Positions 36,606 to 45,820 of a stretch of DNA of 64,000 nt are shown one piece after another (position 1 is the first letter of the stretch; the number at the start of each line of letters is the position of its first letter). The position numbers were made by a program, and so were the translations under genes. The stretch is from assembly GCF_000285575.1 (NCBI RefSeq), contig NZ_HE611051.1, forward strand, positions 336,974 through 400,973. Direction: 5' to 3'. Under the pieces are notes generated by a model. The model was not told where the DNA came from. It was given only the letters and a program-made list of their open reading frames with translations, and searched no databases. The stretch is from Clostridium senegalense JC122. GTDB taxonomy: Bacteria > Bacillota > Clostridia > Clostridiales > Clostridiaceae.

Positions 36606-37369
36606 TATTTCAAATCCTCCTTTTTGAAGTAGTTAAATGTCAATAAAAATCCAACTATAGATACAAAAGCAATAATTGTTATTCCTAAAGTAATTGAATA
36701 ACCTGTGCTTTGTAATTTGCCCTTTATCAGAAAAAAAGTAGCTGTCCATGGGTATAATGCTCCAAAATCTTGATTTGAAAGCGCCGCACTCCCCATAACG
36801 ATAACTGCTGAAGCAATTACAGGTGCAACAAATCCTTTTGTTTTTAGAGCGATATAAGCAAAGGGAGAAACTGTTAAATACATAAGAATACTAGCAACTA
36901 AATACTTAAAAAGCCACTCAATAGAAATAAGTAAATTATATCCTACCATGTCAAATATAGAATTATATATTCCTGATAAAATCAGAATACCTGCCCAAGT
37001 TACAAAGTTAAGTATAACAATCAAAAAAAACAGGGTGATAAACTTTCCCAGCAATAATTTTGTTCTTGAAATTGGTATTGGTAAAATTATTTTTAATGTA
37101 TTTTCTATATACTCACGACTAAACAAATAGGCGGTAATTACCACATAAATCATCATATTACTTAGTAACATCATATACAGCAAACCGTTATCATAAACGT
37201 TAGTCAGTGTTATAACACGCTCTGGGTGCTGAAAGTGTGTTTGCAATGATTCTATAAACATCATAAATGGCGTGGACATAGCGCCTAGAATACTGATAAG
37301 CACCATTTTTGAATTTTTTAACTTTAGTAATTCACAGTAAATAAGACTACGCAATATTGCCACCTCCAA
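36605..37369 (-). CDS. bcrB: Bacitracin ABC transporter permease BcrB
   Basis: The 254-aa ABC-2 permease has six helices. The start [20 protein letters not shown] is typical of BcrB-like proteins, with an amphipathic helix before helix 1 and the motif [20 protein letters not shown] in the cytoplasmic loop. It overlaps the ATPase gene by 23 bp and the phosphatase gene by 1 bp. It works with BcrA to remove bacitracin from the membrane. Confidence 0.88.
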   Translation of the reverse strand: MEVAILRSLIYCELLKLKNSKMVLISILGAMSTPFMMFIESLQTHFQHPERVITLTNVYDNGLLYMMLLSNMMIYVVITAYLFSREYIENTLKIILPIPISRTKLLLGKFITLFFLIVILNFVTWAGILILSGIYNSIFDMVGYNLLISIEWLFKYLVASILMYLTVSPFAYIALKTKGFVAPVIASAVIVMGSAALSNQDFGALYPWTATFFLIKGKLQSTGYSITLGITIIAFVSIVGFLLTFNYFKKEDLK

Positions 37370-38264
37370 TCAATTCAGAAAAATACTCCTCCAAATTTTC
37401 CTTTTTTACATTTATATTTGTTACTAATAATCCATTTTCTACAAAAGTTTTGTTAATTTGCCCAGAACTATGAGTGAAGTCATAAACTTTTATTGTATTG
37501 CCTTTTATCAAGTAATCTTTAATTTGATAGTGCTTTTCTAATATCTTTGCAGCTGTTGTCCCGTCAGACAGATTAAATTCAATATACCTACGATTACGCT
37601 TGTGAAGTTCTTCCATGTTGACTTCCTCTATCAATTTACCCTCATGCATGACACCAATAGTATCTGCAAGCTGTTCAATCTCATTTAAAACATGGCTTGA
37701 AATAACAATGGTAGTATTCCTACTGTGACTTAACTCAATCAGTAATGAACGAATTTGAGAAATCCCAATAGGATCAAGTCCATTTATTGGTTCGTCTAGA
37801 ATTAATAATTCAGGTTTATGCATAATTGCTGCAGCAATGCCAAGCCTCTGTTTCATTCCTAATGAATAGTCAGCAAACACTTTCCTTGTTTCCTTTTCTA
37901 ATCCAACAATCTGAAGCGCCTCTTGTATTGAATCTTTAGAAAGCTGTCCTCTCAATTTGGCAAGAATTTGTAAATTTTCATATCCTGTCAAATTATTATA
38001 AAAACCTGGTGTTTCAATAATTGATCCTATTTTTCCATAAAGTGTGGGAGTGTTTTTTTTATAATCTGTTCCAAACAATCGAATTTCTCCTCCTGTCGGA
38101 TAAACAAGCTGTAACATCATCTTCATTGCTGTAGTTTTCCCTGCTCCATTTCTGCCAAGCAAACCATAGATTTTTCCCTTTGGTACATGAAGATTGATGT
38201 TATCAACAACGGTAGCACTTCCATATATTTTTGTAAGGTTTTTTGTTTCAATAATAGTTTCCAT
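37347..38264 (-). CDS. bcrA: Bacitracin ABC transporter ATPase BcrA
   Basis: The 305-aa ATPase has Walker [10 protein letters not shown] (37-45), signature [10 protein letters not shown] (typical of the BcrA/DrrA type, in place of LSGGQ), Walker [13 protein letters not shown] and switch SSHVLNE. An accessory domain of about 90 residues ends the protein. It is the first gene of bcrABD; the region before it holds a GACA-N7-TGTC palindrome that fits the BcrR operator. Confidence 0.9.
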   Translation of the reverse strand: METIIETKNLTKIYGSATVVDNINLHVPKGKIYGLLGRNGAGKTTAMKMMLQLVYPTGGEIRLFGTDYKKNTPTLYGKIGSIIETPGFYNNLTGYENLQILAKLRGQLSKDSIQEALQIVGLEKETRKVFADYSLGMKQRLGIAAAIMHKPELLILDEPINGLDPIGISQIRSLLIELSHSRNTTIVISSHVLNEIEQLADTIGVMHEGKLIEEVNMEELHKRNRRYIEFNLSDGTTAAKILEKHYQIKDYLIKGNTIKVYDFTHSSGQINKTFVENGLLVTNINVKKENLEEYFSELIGGGNIA

Positions 38265-38315
38265 ATCATCGATCCCTTCTGCTATTTTTTATTTTGTGTT
38301 TAACATAATTTTATT

Positions 38316-38330
38316 GTGTGGCTTTATGTC
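38316..38330 (-). promoter_or_regulatory. Possible degenerate BcrR half-site
   Basis: GTGT-N7-TGTC has the spacing of the BcrR operator with one arm intact. It lies between bcrA and the complete palindrome at 38371. Weak support. Confidence 0.3.
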
Positions 38331-38361
38331 CTAAAAACCAAGAAACCTATCGTCACAATAG

Positions 38362-38393
38362 AAAAAAAGCTCTGACACTTTTCGTGTCAGAGC
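38362..38393 (-). terminator. Terminator of bcrR
   Basis: A 10-bp perfect stem GCTCTGACAC/GTGTCAGAGC (38369-38378 with 38384-38393), loop TTTTC, followed on the minus strand by seven T. It ends the bcrR transcript 26 bp after its stop. Confidence 0.9.
38371..38391. promoter_or_regulatory. Probable BcrR operator embedded in the bcrR terminator
   Basis: The hairpin contains GACA CTTTTCG TGTC (38373-38387), an exact fit to GACA-N7-TGTC, the inverted repeat I recall as the BcrR binding site upstream of bcrA in Enterococcus. It lies about 110 bp before the bcrA ATG. One sequence may thus serve as both terminator and operator. Confidence 0.5.
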
Positions 38394-38418
38394 CTATTTT
38401 CAAAGGTTTATAGTTTTT

Positions 38419-39033
38419 TTACTTTGTTTCATACTGCTTCAATAATACAAATATTTTTATCGTAAAAATCAAAAATAAAAATGTTGTAACATATGGTTCT
38501 TTTGCCATAGAAAAAAAACAGATTGCTGCAATGCTTAGTGCGACAGAACATTTTGTTATGTATATGCACAATAACTCTTTATCAAGTCTGATAAAGATAA
38601 GTTTAGCGATACCAATACTAATCAAAGCGATAAATATACTCCAATAGATTGCAAGATTTATTGATGTAGTTTCTGTAAATGAAAGTAGGTTCACTGAGTA
38701 GATATAGTTTTCAACAGTTTTTCCATATAACGGGAAAATAATAAACATAATCGCCATTAAATCTAGTACAGCACCAATCATATTATAAACTTTTTGCATA
38801 TTAGAACTATTTTCTGTTTCCGCAAGACTAATAAGTTCCTCACCAGATAACAATTCATCTATAGAAACAGAAAATAGTTTAGATATACATTTTAGCGATT
38901 CAATGTTGGGGTAACCTTTTCCACTTTCCCATTTTGAAATTGCTGCCCTTGATACATATAATTGCTTTGCAAGTTGTTCCTGTGTTAAATTTCTCTGTGC
39001 TCTAAGTCGTTGTAACTTTTCATTAAATTCCAA
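38419..39033 (-). CDS. bcrR: Membrane-bound bacitracin sensor/regulator BcrR
   Basis: The 204-aa protein has an N-terminal XRE-type helix-turn-helix (residues about 7-60; LTQEQLAKQLYVSRAAISKW) joined to four membrane helices (about 85-200). That fusion and length are the hallmark of BcrR, a one-component regulator that binds DNA while fixed in the membrane and switches on bcrABD when bacitracin and Zn are present. It stands just upstream of bcrA in the same direction, separated by a terminator/operator hairpin. GGAGG precedes the ATG. Confidence 0.85.
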   Translation of the reverse strand: MEFNEKLQRLRAQRNLTQEQLAKQLYVSRAAISKWESGKGYPNIESLKCISKLFSVSIDELLSGEELISLAETENSSNMQKVYNMIGAVLDLMAIMFIIFPLYGKTVENYIYSVNLLSFTETTSINLAIYWSIFIALISIGIAKLIFIRLDKELLCIYITKCSVALSIAAICFFSMAKEPYVTTFLFLIFTIKIFVLLKQYETK

Positions 39034-39053
39034 AATAAACCTCCTTCTCTTTT

Positions 39054-39340
39054 AATATGCTATATCTTCTTGTATTTGATTTTTTATATATTCTTTTATT
39101 ACCTTTTGCTTCTTCAAACTGTATCAACATAATATACCTTACACCAAAATTGTCTATTTTCATATATGTACTTTTAATTGACATGTCTATGAAATATCAT
39201 CAAACTATAATTTCTACTCCTTTATGTTCACATAACTTTCTTAATATAGTTCCTATATCTACTTTAATTTTACCGTATATTATCTTTCTTAATATACTTT
39301 GGTGCAAAAAATATATGATGTTTGCAACTCTATTTTACAT
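39054..39340 (-). pseudogene. Decayed IS200/IS605-type tnpA remnant
   Basis: On the minus strand, broken frames spell an IS200 transposase: CKHHIFFAPKY, then IYGKIKVDIGTILRKLCEHK, then (after a deletion) SLMIFHRHVN with an internal stop, and NRQFWCKVYYVDT followed by KEYIKNQIQEDIAY. The section that normally carries the HUH pair (PDHIHML) is missing. It is inactive. It lies right beside bcrR and may mark the way this cluster arrived. Confidence 0.85.
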
Positions 39341-39656
39341 AATGTTGCAAGTTCTATTTTCCCACTCAGCTGAAGGAAAATAGATGACTTGCAGGCATAC
39401 TTTATCTTAAACAATTAGGAGGATACATCTTCTTCGACATTCAGCCATCCTTTTAGATTCTAAGCCATGTTCTTAGAGTAAGGTTTCAAGTTCTCTTATT
39501 ATTGCTTTGATTATGACTATATTAATTATCCTCCTTTTGTTTTCTTATGACATTTATCGGTAAAGATTATTTATGTTAGACTCCTTTAAAAGATTATTCT
39601 CTCTTGGAAACAGGAGAATAGGACAGTGATGCATAATCATTTATATCAGATTCACT
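39341..39656. other. Intergenic remainder next to the IS remnant
   Basis: About 315 bp with fragments that may be IS end sequence (GGAGGATACATC repeated in inverted form as ATTATCCTCC near 39525). No gene seen. Confidence 0.35.
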
Positions 39657-40655
39657 TTATAGCTTTTTCTTTAAAAAATACTGTACTATACCATTAGGAT
39701 AATCATCAAGTTTTCCGAAAATTTCATAACCACATGCTTGATAAAACTCTGGTGCTTGATAGCTAAGACTACAGGTGTGAGATAAAATACAACCATTTTC
39801 TTTTGCTATTTTCTCTGCTTTTGATATAAGCTTTTTCCCTAATCCCTTTCCTCTATAGTCTTTATCTATCCACATTATTTCGATATAAATACAAAAATTA
39901 AATGTATCACACAATATAGCACCAATAGTTTTCTCACCATCTTTTAAATATATATTTATGTCAATAGCTGGTTTTTTCAATAACCCATTAGTTCCCTTAG
40001 TATTATGCTCAAAAATTCCTTTTAAAACTACATCTAAATCTTCTTTAGTATGGGTGTTAGTCATAGAGATACCTTCAGTTAACTTATCGTTAAAAGCAAG
40101 CCCACCCTTTTCATAACTACGAGAATTTAATTTATCCTTCAACTGCTCTATAAGATTATCAATATTCCAACTAAATACATCAACAAGTACCTCTTTTCCT
40201 TTTACAGTTTGTATAACTTGTTTAACTACTTCCCCTCCAAGATACTTATAGAATTTACTTGACTCACTCTCGTGAAAATTATTGATTATTAACTTGTTTA
40301 CCCCATAATCTTCAAATTCAACTATAATAGTTCTTATTAATTTTAACCCCAATGCCATTCCACGATATTCTTTTTTTACATACAAATAATTTAATTCAAC
40401 ACCATGTTCTGCATCTTCTTTCTTAGCTAAACTCCCACCTACATATCCTAAAAATTTATCTCCATCAAAAGCACCGTATATACGTCTAATATCCTGGCAC
40501 CTCTTATCGTTTATCCAATTTGATACAAAGGTAAGCTCCTTTTCTATTTTCATGGAATCATAAGGAATAATTCCCGCAAAGTCATCATTCCAACAGTTAT
40601 AATTTAATTCTACAGCAATTAGCAATTCTTCGTGTGTCAACTCACGTATTATCAT
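39657..40655 (-). CDS. Tandem GNAT N-acetyltransferase
   Basis: I chose the ATG at 40653-40655 (GGGAGG 6 nt upstream), giving 332 aa. There are two GNAT domains. The first (about 1-165) has YLYVKKEYRGMALGLKLIRT as its acetyl-CoA loop. The second (about 200-332) has WIDKDYRGKGLGKKLISKAE and ends with FYQACGYEIFGKLDDYPNG. Two-domain GNAT proteins include aminoglycoside-type resistance enzymes and peptide or amine acetylases; the substrate here is unknown. The neighbours (bcr, Ere-like) and a shared RNA leader suggest resistance. Confidence 0.78.
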   Translation of the reverse strand: MIIRELTHEELLIAVELNYNCWNDDFAGIIPYDSMKIEKELTFVSNWINDKRCQDIRRIYGAFDGDKFLGYVGGSLAKKEDAEHGVELNYLYVKKEYRGMALGLKLIRTIIVEFEDYGVNKLIINNFHESESSKFYKYLGGEVVKQVIQTVKGKEVLVDVFSWNIDNLIEQLKDKLNSRSYEKGGLAFNDKLTEGISMTNTHTKEDLDVVLKGIFEHNTKGTNGLLKKPAIDINIYLKDGEKTIGAILCDTFNFCIYIEIMWIDKDYRGKGLGKKLISKAEKIAKENGCILSHTCSLSYQAPEFYQACGYEIFGKLDDYPNGIVQYFLKKKL

Positions 40656-40734
40656 TCTTTTCCTCCCTTTATCCACTTCTAGAAGCATTAGCGAACTGTA
40701 TTAAAGTAGCAATCACTATCAAAGATTAATTGAC

Positions 40735-40865
40735 TAATCCATATATAACAGAAAGAGCCGATGAGATGAGATTTTCAATACTCAAACTATCGACTCTGTG
40801 TCTTTATGTCTGTCTTTTTAATTATATACTTATTAAAGTTTCCTGCTTACATTTGGATAATATAA
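40735..40865 (-). promoter_or_regulatory. RNA leader of the GNAT gene, possible attenuator
   Basis: On the minus strand the leader has AAATGTAAGCAGGAAAC, then AAAAAGACAGACATAAAGAC, then a hairpin with arms GAGTCGAT and ATCGGCTC followed by TTTCTGTT. The same ordered elements occur before the Ere-like gene at 42298-42425. A terminator-like hairpin ahead of a resistance-type gene suggests transcription attenuation. Confidence 0.5.
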
Positions 40866-40988
40866 TAAAAATTTATCTAATGTTGTATTTTCACAAATTT
40901 TAATCCTTGTTTTATTTCCCCATATAGAACAGATTATCTAATGTTTGTTATCAAATTATTATACCTTTTTATATTTAGGAAATATCAT

Positions 40989-42245
40989 TTATTGAATTAG
41001 CGTTGTTGGATGAACTTTTTTGAAAACCACCATTCCGTTAAACGTATCGCTTGGAACAATATTTGTTGTATAAAATGATTTTAAAAGTTTTTGCCAACCT
41101 GAAATTCCTACATTTAACGTAGTAAGCTTTTGTTGTCCATTCAAAAGTTTTTGCCAATGTACATCATCAATTACTTTTGAGAAGTCAATATAGTAAAAAT
41201 CACTCTCCATTTTGTCAAGCAGACTATTAAGTTCATTTCGATTCTTAACTTCCATAATACTAAAATCCCCATTACTGCCTTGTGAATTGAATTCCGTATC
41301 TTCCGCATCTGTTCCAATAGCGCAATAATCTTCTCCTAAGTTCTTAGTCAGTAATTCACCCAAGCAAGTATAGCCAGAAGCTGAAGTTTTACCTATATGA
41401 CCATTATGCCCGTTAATAAATATTACACTACCATCCCCATGTTGTAAAAACCAATTCACTTTTTCAAACATATACTTATCTCGCAAAGCATTATAGTCGG
41501 CATTATTACTTAATACTGTTTCGCTACATTCATATATTGTATTCGCACTTTCTCTTGCAAAATCAAAAGCAGTTTGTCCAGAAATAGCTACAATATCTGT
41601 TTCAGAATCATCCATCTCTTTCAATAGCTCTAAAACATCCGCCTTAGAATTATTCAAAATCTCTGTACTTAAATCCAATCTTGCTTCATCAGTTAATTGC
41701 GAAAAGGCTGTTTTATATTTTTCACTTAATGTAGGTGCAGCCATATCCAATACGGAAAACAAGTATTCTTTATTGTTATCATATCTCTGTATATCCATTC
41801 CATAAAAGTGCAAGTCTTTTCCATCTTGGGCAGTTTCATTATAGGAACGCATCCACTCTACCAAGCTAGCCATTTCATGTGTGCGATAAATATTAAATCC
41901 AATTTCTCCAACAACATCTTCAGCAGTTCCTTCTCCCCCATGAATATAAGAATCTACCTTTAACGCTCCTCCAAAGTCACCTTCAATAATGAATGTTCTA
42001 CTCTCATTGTTTTTGACTAATGCTTTGAATACTTCTGCTTTCATCTGATGGTATTCTTTTGCACCGTGGCTTGCTTCTCCAAGTCCTACAACCTGTACAT
42101 TTTTTGATACAGCAAAAGTGCTGATATCTGTTTGTAAGTCGCTTAAGTTCACTGGTGCTGTAGCTGTTCTATTTCCACACCCTGTAAATATAGTAATGCT
42201 TAATGCCACTATTGTAACAATATTTAAAAAACTTTTTTTATTCAT
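40989..42245 (-). CDS. Erythromycin esterase-like lipoprotein
   Basis: The 418-aa protein has a lipoprotein signal (MNKKSFLNIVTIVALSITIF then TGC, lipid on Cys23), so it would be anchored outside the membrane. The catalytic part belongs to the Ere/EreA-like superfamily: VVGLGEASHGAKEY (Glu57, His60), FIIEGDFGG, FYGMDIQRYD and the later His-rich INGHNGHIGK. True Ere enzymes hydrolyse the macrolide lactone in the cytoplasm; this exported form is the more distant type and may act on another ester. It is preceded by a leader like that of the GNAT gene. Confidence 0.82.
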   Translation of the reverse strand: MNKKSFLNIVTIVALSITIFTGCGNRTATAPVNLSDLQTDISTFAVSKNVQVVGLGEASHGAKEYHQMKAEVFKALVKNNESRTFIIEGDFGGALKVDSYIHGGEGTAEDVVGEIGFNIYRTHEMASLVEWMRSYNETAQDGKDLHFYGMDIQRYDNNKEYLFSVLDMAAPTLSEKYKTAFSQLTDEARLDLSTEILNNSKADVLELLKEMDDSETDIVAISGQTAFDFARESANTIYECSETVLSNNADYNALRDKYMFEKVNWFLQHGDGSVIFINGHNGHIGKTSASGYTCLGELLTKNLGEDYCAIGTDAEDTEFNSQGSNGDFSIMEVKNRNELNSLLDKMESDFYYIDFSKVIDDVHWQKLLNGQQKLTTLNVGISGWQKLLKSFYTTNIVPSDTFNGMVVFKKVHPTTLIQ

Positions 42246-42297
42246 TATTTAATTCCTTTCATAGCTATTGTTATTTTACTGTTAAAATCTACATAAT

Positions 42298-42425
42298 ACA
42301 AAGAGCGGATAACCACATTTATTACTGTGTATTATAGGTTCTTCGTCTATGCGTCTGTCTCTTTGATAATGGAAATATTGATTTGTTTAACAGAAATTAA
42401 TGTTTCCCGTTTACATTTAGAATAG
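42298..42425 (-). promoter_or_regulatory. RNA leader of the Ere-like gene, possible attenuator
   Basis: On the minus strand, AAATGTAAACGGGAAACATT, later AGAGACAGACGCATAGAC, then an imperfect hairpin that ends CCGCTCTTTGTATT. It corresponds block by block to the leader at 40735-40865. Confidence 0.5.
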
Positions 42426-42672
42426 TGTAACAGAAAAAATGTGATTGATTTTTAAATTAAACCTATTCATGTTCTTTATTGCGTTTCTTTTCAATTCTTT
42501 ACTAACCATTCATGTTGAATATGTACATGTCCCTATTATTAATATCAATAATCGTACGGAGTTCTACTTCTTTTTTCTTCCTTATGCAAAATACTTGCTA
42601 TCGCTTCTTCTTTTGTTACAAACAGCCGCTGCCTCCATAAATATCAGTAAACCTAATATTTATAGCAAAGTT

Positions 42673-43236
42673 TTAATTTTCTTCATCAATTTTTTTCATG
42701 GTATCTTCACGAACAGCTTGTCTTAAGGATTTCAAATAATCAGAGAATGCAACCTTATCATCTGCGTAAGTTAGATTGAGTTCAAATTCTTTCGGAATCC
42801 AAGTAGACAAGTCAGACACATTGTGCTGAATCAATGCTTCAAGTCCATCAATGGCTTTATAAATCTGTGCTTCAGCTGTTTTACGCTCTGCCATTTCCTC
42901 ATAAAGTTCTCGCATTTCTACTGCATATTTCTCTGGCAAGGAATTAACCCAACTATACAGTAGCTTTTCTTCGTTCAGTTCGTGGTCTAGGTTTTTTTCA
43001 AAAGTAGGAATATCTCCAGTAAAACATTCTCCCAAGTCATGAATAATGCACATTCTAATAACCTTATCCATATCAACCTCAGGGAACTCATCTCTCATAA
43101 AGAAAGCCATCAAAGTCATCATCCAACTATGTTCTGCAACACTCTCGTGTCTTCCTTTTGCAGTATAGCAATGGCGTGTTGTATCTTTCAGCTTTTCGGC
43201 TACCAATAATGCATCCAATAATTTTCTTGCTTTCAT
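42673..43236 (-). CDS. HD-domain hydrolase (YfbR/HDDC2-like)
   Basis: I chose the ATG at 43234-43236, 7 nt after GGGGG, giving 187 aa. The HD metal-site residues are all present: His in GRHESVAEHSW, the HD pair in CIIHDLGE, and the later Asp in KAIDGLEA. The family includes 5'-deoxynucleotidases, the nearest guess here. Linkage with resistance genes may mean it acts on a nucleotide-like drug or simply came along. It is the right end of the accessory island. Confidence 0.8.
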   Translation of the reverse strand: MKARKLLDALLVAEKLKDTTRHCYTAKGRHESVAEHSWMMTLMAFFMRDEFPEVDMDKVIRMCIIHDLGECFTGDIPTFEKNLDHELNEEKLLYSWVNSLPEKYAVEMRELYEEMAERKTAEAQIYKAIDGLEALIQHNVSDLSTWIPKEFELNLTYADDKVAFSDYLKSLRQAVREDTMKKIDEEN

Positions 43237-43242
43237 ATTCAT

Positions 43243-43975
43243 TCCCCCTACAAATTCAAGGTAGTATCAAGTCTGACATACCTGTTTCTTATTTGAAATT
43301 TCACATTTTCAAAGGTTATGTCATTTTTCAAAATAAAAACAATGCCCCCCCTATTTTCGTTTATAATTAAATCAACACAAAGCAAATATCTACGAAAAAA
43401 GGTCATTGTTATGGTTTCAATTACATTTTATTTGCTATCTATTACTCAATGCCAATATAAAAAAAATCTATTTACTTTTAAATTTTATTGAATTCATGCC
43501 AAGTTATAAAGAGTTTTCAAGTTTCACCTCATACTAATTTACGCAATATCTGCCATTATCAATGATTTTCATAGTCTCTTTCACATAGACATTCCTCCAG
43601 CCAATATAGAAGAAATAACTGTGTTTTAGTCGACATCACCGTTTTTAAGTGCATATTCATATAACAAGTCAGTTAAACTTTCAAAATCATTAGCATACTA
43701 TTATTCAACGACATAAAGATCAAATTAATAGACAACTCTATCTCACTATAAATGCGGAATCATTTCAAATAGATTTGCATATTTATATTCAATAAATTTC
43801 CTTTTTAGTTTTTCTCATACTATTATTACATTACTTATATTAAAAGTAAAGTATTTCACAAACACAATAAATAGCTAAAACTATACGGTGTCATAGTAAT
43901 TTATCAACAAACCGGTATACTTATACACATTTAACATCTGAATTTTCCTGTAATAGTGTTGACAGATTTTAAAAA
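43243..43975. other. Intergenic border of the accessory island
   Basis: About 730 bp with many stops in all frames and no repeat or clear gene. A C7 run (43345-43351) stands out. It may be decayed mobile DNA; no attachment site or direct repeat matching the other border near 20.3 kb was found. Confidence 0.4.
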
Positions 43976-43983
43976 ATAAATTA

Positions 43984-44007
43984 CCACCATATATAAAATT
44001 ATGGTGG
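43984..44007 (-). terminator. Possible terminator of rlmD
   Basis: An 8-bp stem CCACCATA/TATGGTGG, 39 bp after the rlmD stop; the T tract is weak. Confidence 0.6.
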
Positions 44008-44045
44008 CAATTTGATAAAAATATCCCTTTATGTTTTATTTAATC

Positions 44046-45446
44046 TTATAAATTCAATAGTTTAGCTTTTTCTAATTTAACTACAGTTTCAACATGAGCA
44101 GTTTGTGGAAACATATCTACTGGTTGTATTTCTAAAGTTTTATATCCTAGTTGTTGTAATATATTTAAATCTCTTGCTAATGTTGCTGGGTCACAAGATA
44201 CATAAACTATTTTTTTTGGTGCCATTTTAGCTATTGAATGTAATAAACTTTCTTCACAGCCCTTTCTTGGTGGATCAACAACTACTACATCTGCTTTAAT
44301 TCCTTTTTCTATTAATTTAGGAATCTCATTTTCAGCTTCTCCCACTATAAACTCTGTATTTGTAACATTATTTTCTTCTGCATTTTTTATAGCATTTTGT
44401 ATAGCTTGAGGTATTATCTCTACCCCATAAACTTTTTTAGCATTTTGTGATAAGAATAGTGAAATTGTTCCAGTTCCGCAGTAAGCATCAAATACAATTT
44501 CATCTCCTTGTAAATCGGCATATTCTAAAGCTTTATTATATAGAACTTCTGTTTGTATTGAATTTATTTGGAAAAATGATAATGGAGATATATTGAACTT
44601 AAATTCTCCTATAAAATCAGTTATAGTATCTTTTCCATACAAAGTTTTACACTTTTGACCTAGTATTACATTAGTTTGCTTATTATTTATGTTTTGTATA
44701 ATACTATCTATTCCTTCAATATTATCTTTTAACATACTAACCAATTCTTCTGAATATGGAATACTATTTCCATTAGTAACTACAACTACCATTACTTCTT
44801 CAGTTTTAAATCCTTTTCTAATCATTATATGTCTAACTATTCCACTATTCGTTTTTTCATCATAAGTTTGTATATTAAATTTTTTCATCCATTCTTTTAC
44901 TACTCTTATAACCTTATCTCCAACTTCATCTTGTATGTAACAACATTCCATATTTATTATGTCATGACTTCTTGGGGCATAGAATCCAACAACGATTTCA
45001 CCATCTTTATTCTTTCCTACTGGAAGTTGAACTTTATTTCTATAGTTATATGGGTTTTCCATACCTATAGTATTATGTATTTTTACATCTTCTAACTTAC
45101 CAATTCTTTTAATAACATCTCTTACTCTTTCAGTTTTGAAACTTAATTGAGCTTCATATGTACTATGTTGAAGATTACAACCACCGCATCTTTTATATGT
45201 ACTACAGACTGGTTCAGTTCTTGATTCAGATGAAGACAGCACTTCTATAAGCTTTCCTACACCATAATTCTTATTAATTTTTATTAATTTAATTTTTACT
45301 GTTTCATCTTTTAAAGCTCCTTCAACAAAAACAGTAAAATTATCTATTTTTCCAACACCTTCACCTTGATGACCACTATTCTCTATTTTTATTATATACT
45401 CCTTATTCTTTTCAACGGTACAATTCAATATATTATTTTTACCCAT
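44046..45446 (-). CDS. rlmD: 23S rRNA (uracil-5-)-methyltransferase RlmD/RlmCD type
   Basis: The 466-aa enzyme makes m5U in 23S rRNA using SAM. An N-terminal TRAM domain (about 12-70) is followed by the 4Fe-4S cysteines [14 protein letters not shown] and a further CCYIQ near residue 170. The methyltransferase core has [23 protein letters not shown] and the nucleophile Cys in [13 protein letters not shown]. In Gram-positives one enzyme often modifies both U747 and U1939 (RlmCD), so the exact site is open. A housekeeping gene in native context. Confidence 0.9.
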   Translation of the reverse strand: MGKNNILNCTVEKNKEYIIKIENSGHQGEGVGKIDNFTVFVEGALKDETVKIKLIKINKNYGVGKLIEVLSSSESRTEPVCSTYKRCGGCNLQHSTYEAQLSFKTERVRDVIKRIGKLEDVKIHNTIGMENPYNYRNKVQLPVGKNKDGEIVVGFYAPRSHDIINMECCYIQDEVGDKVIRVVKEWMKKFNIQTYDEKTNSGIVRHIMIRKGFKTEEVMVVVVTNGNSIPYSEELVSMLKDNIEGIDSIIQNINNKQTNVILGQKCKTLYGKDTITDFIGEFKFNISPLSFFQINSIQTEVLYNKALEYADLQGDEIVFDAYCGTGTISLFLSQNAKKVYGVEIIPQAIQNAIKNAEENNVTNTEFIVGEAENEIPKLIEKGIKADVVVVDPPRKGCEESLLHSIAKMAPKKIVYVSCDPATLARDLNILQQLGYKTLEIQPVDMFPQTAHVETVVKLEKAKLLNL

Positions 45447-45820
45447 AAAATCACCTTTCCTAAATACACATTAAATAACTGTGCATTGAATTTTATATAA
45501 ATGCTTAAATTGATTATTCCCTTTATTTTTTCAATTATAACTTATTTATTCTATTCCATAGTGAAACAATTATTTATTTTTATAATTTAAATTACTCTCT
45601 ATAAAACAGTACATCCATATATTTTAACAAACTTTCTTTTAATTTAAAAGAAATTAACCATATATAGATTTTTAAATTTTTATTCAAGTTATTACTCTCG
45701 ATTAAAAACATCTATACTGTCAATACTCATAATAAAACAAGCTTTATTTATCAATTTAAAGCCATATAAGATTCTTATGTTATTTATGACATAAAATAGA
45801 TATTTAAGGAGTGTATTAAA
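45447..45820. other. Intergenic region between rlmD and the RAYT-like gene
   Basis: About 370 bp of AT-rich divergent promoter sequence. No REP-like copy was found on this side. AAGGAGTG lies before the RAYT start. Confidence 0.4.

Noticed and set aside
39057-39383. Open frame of 108 codons on the plus strand
   Set aside because: It is antisense to the IS200 tnpA remnant, has no ribosome site and a composition typical of a mirror frame.
40989-42245. Confirmed macrolide resistance gene ereA/ereB
   Set aside because: The lipoprotein signal and divergence from the classical enzymes leave the substrate open, so only the superfamily is called.
20190-43975. Integrative element with integrase and att sites
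   Set aside because: No integrase, relaxase or matching direct repeats at the two borders were found; only an IS fossil is present.
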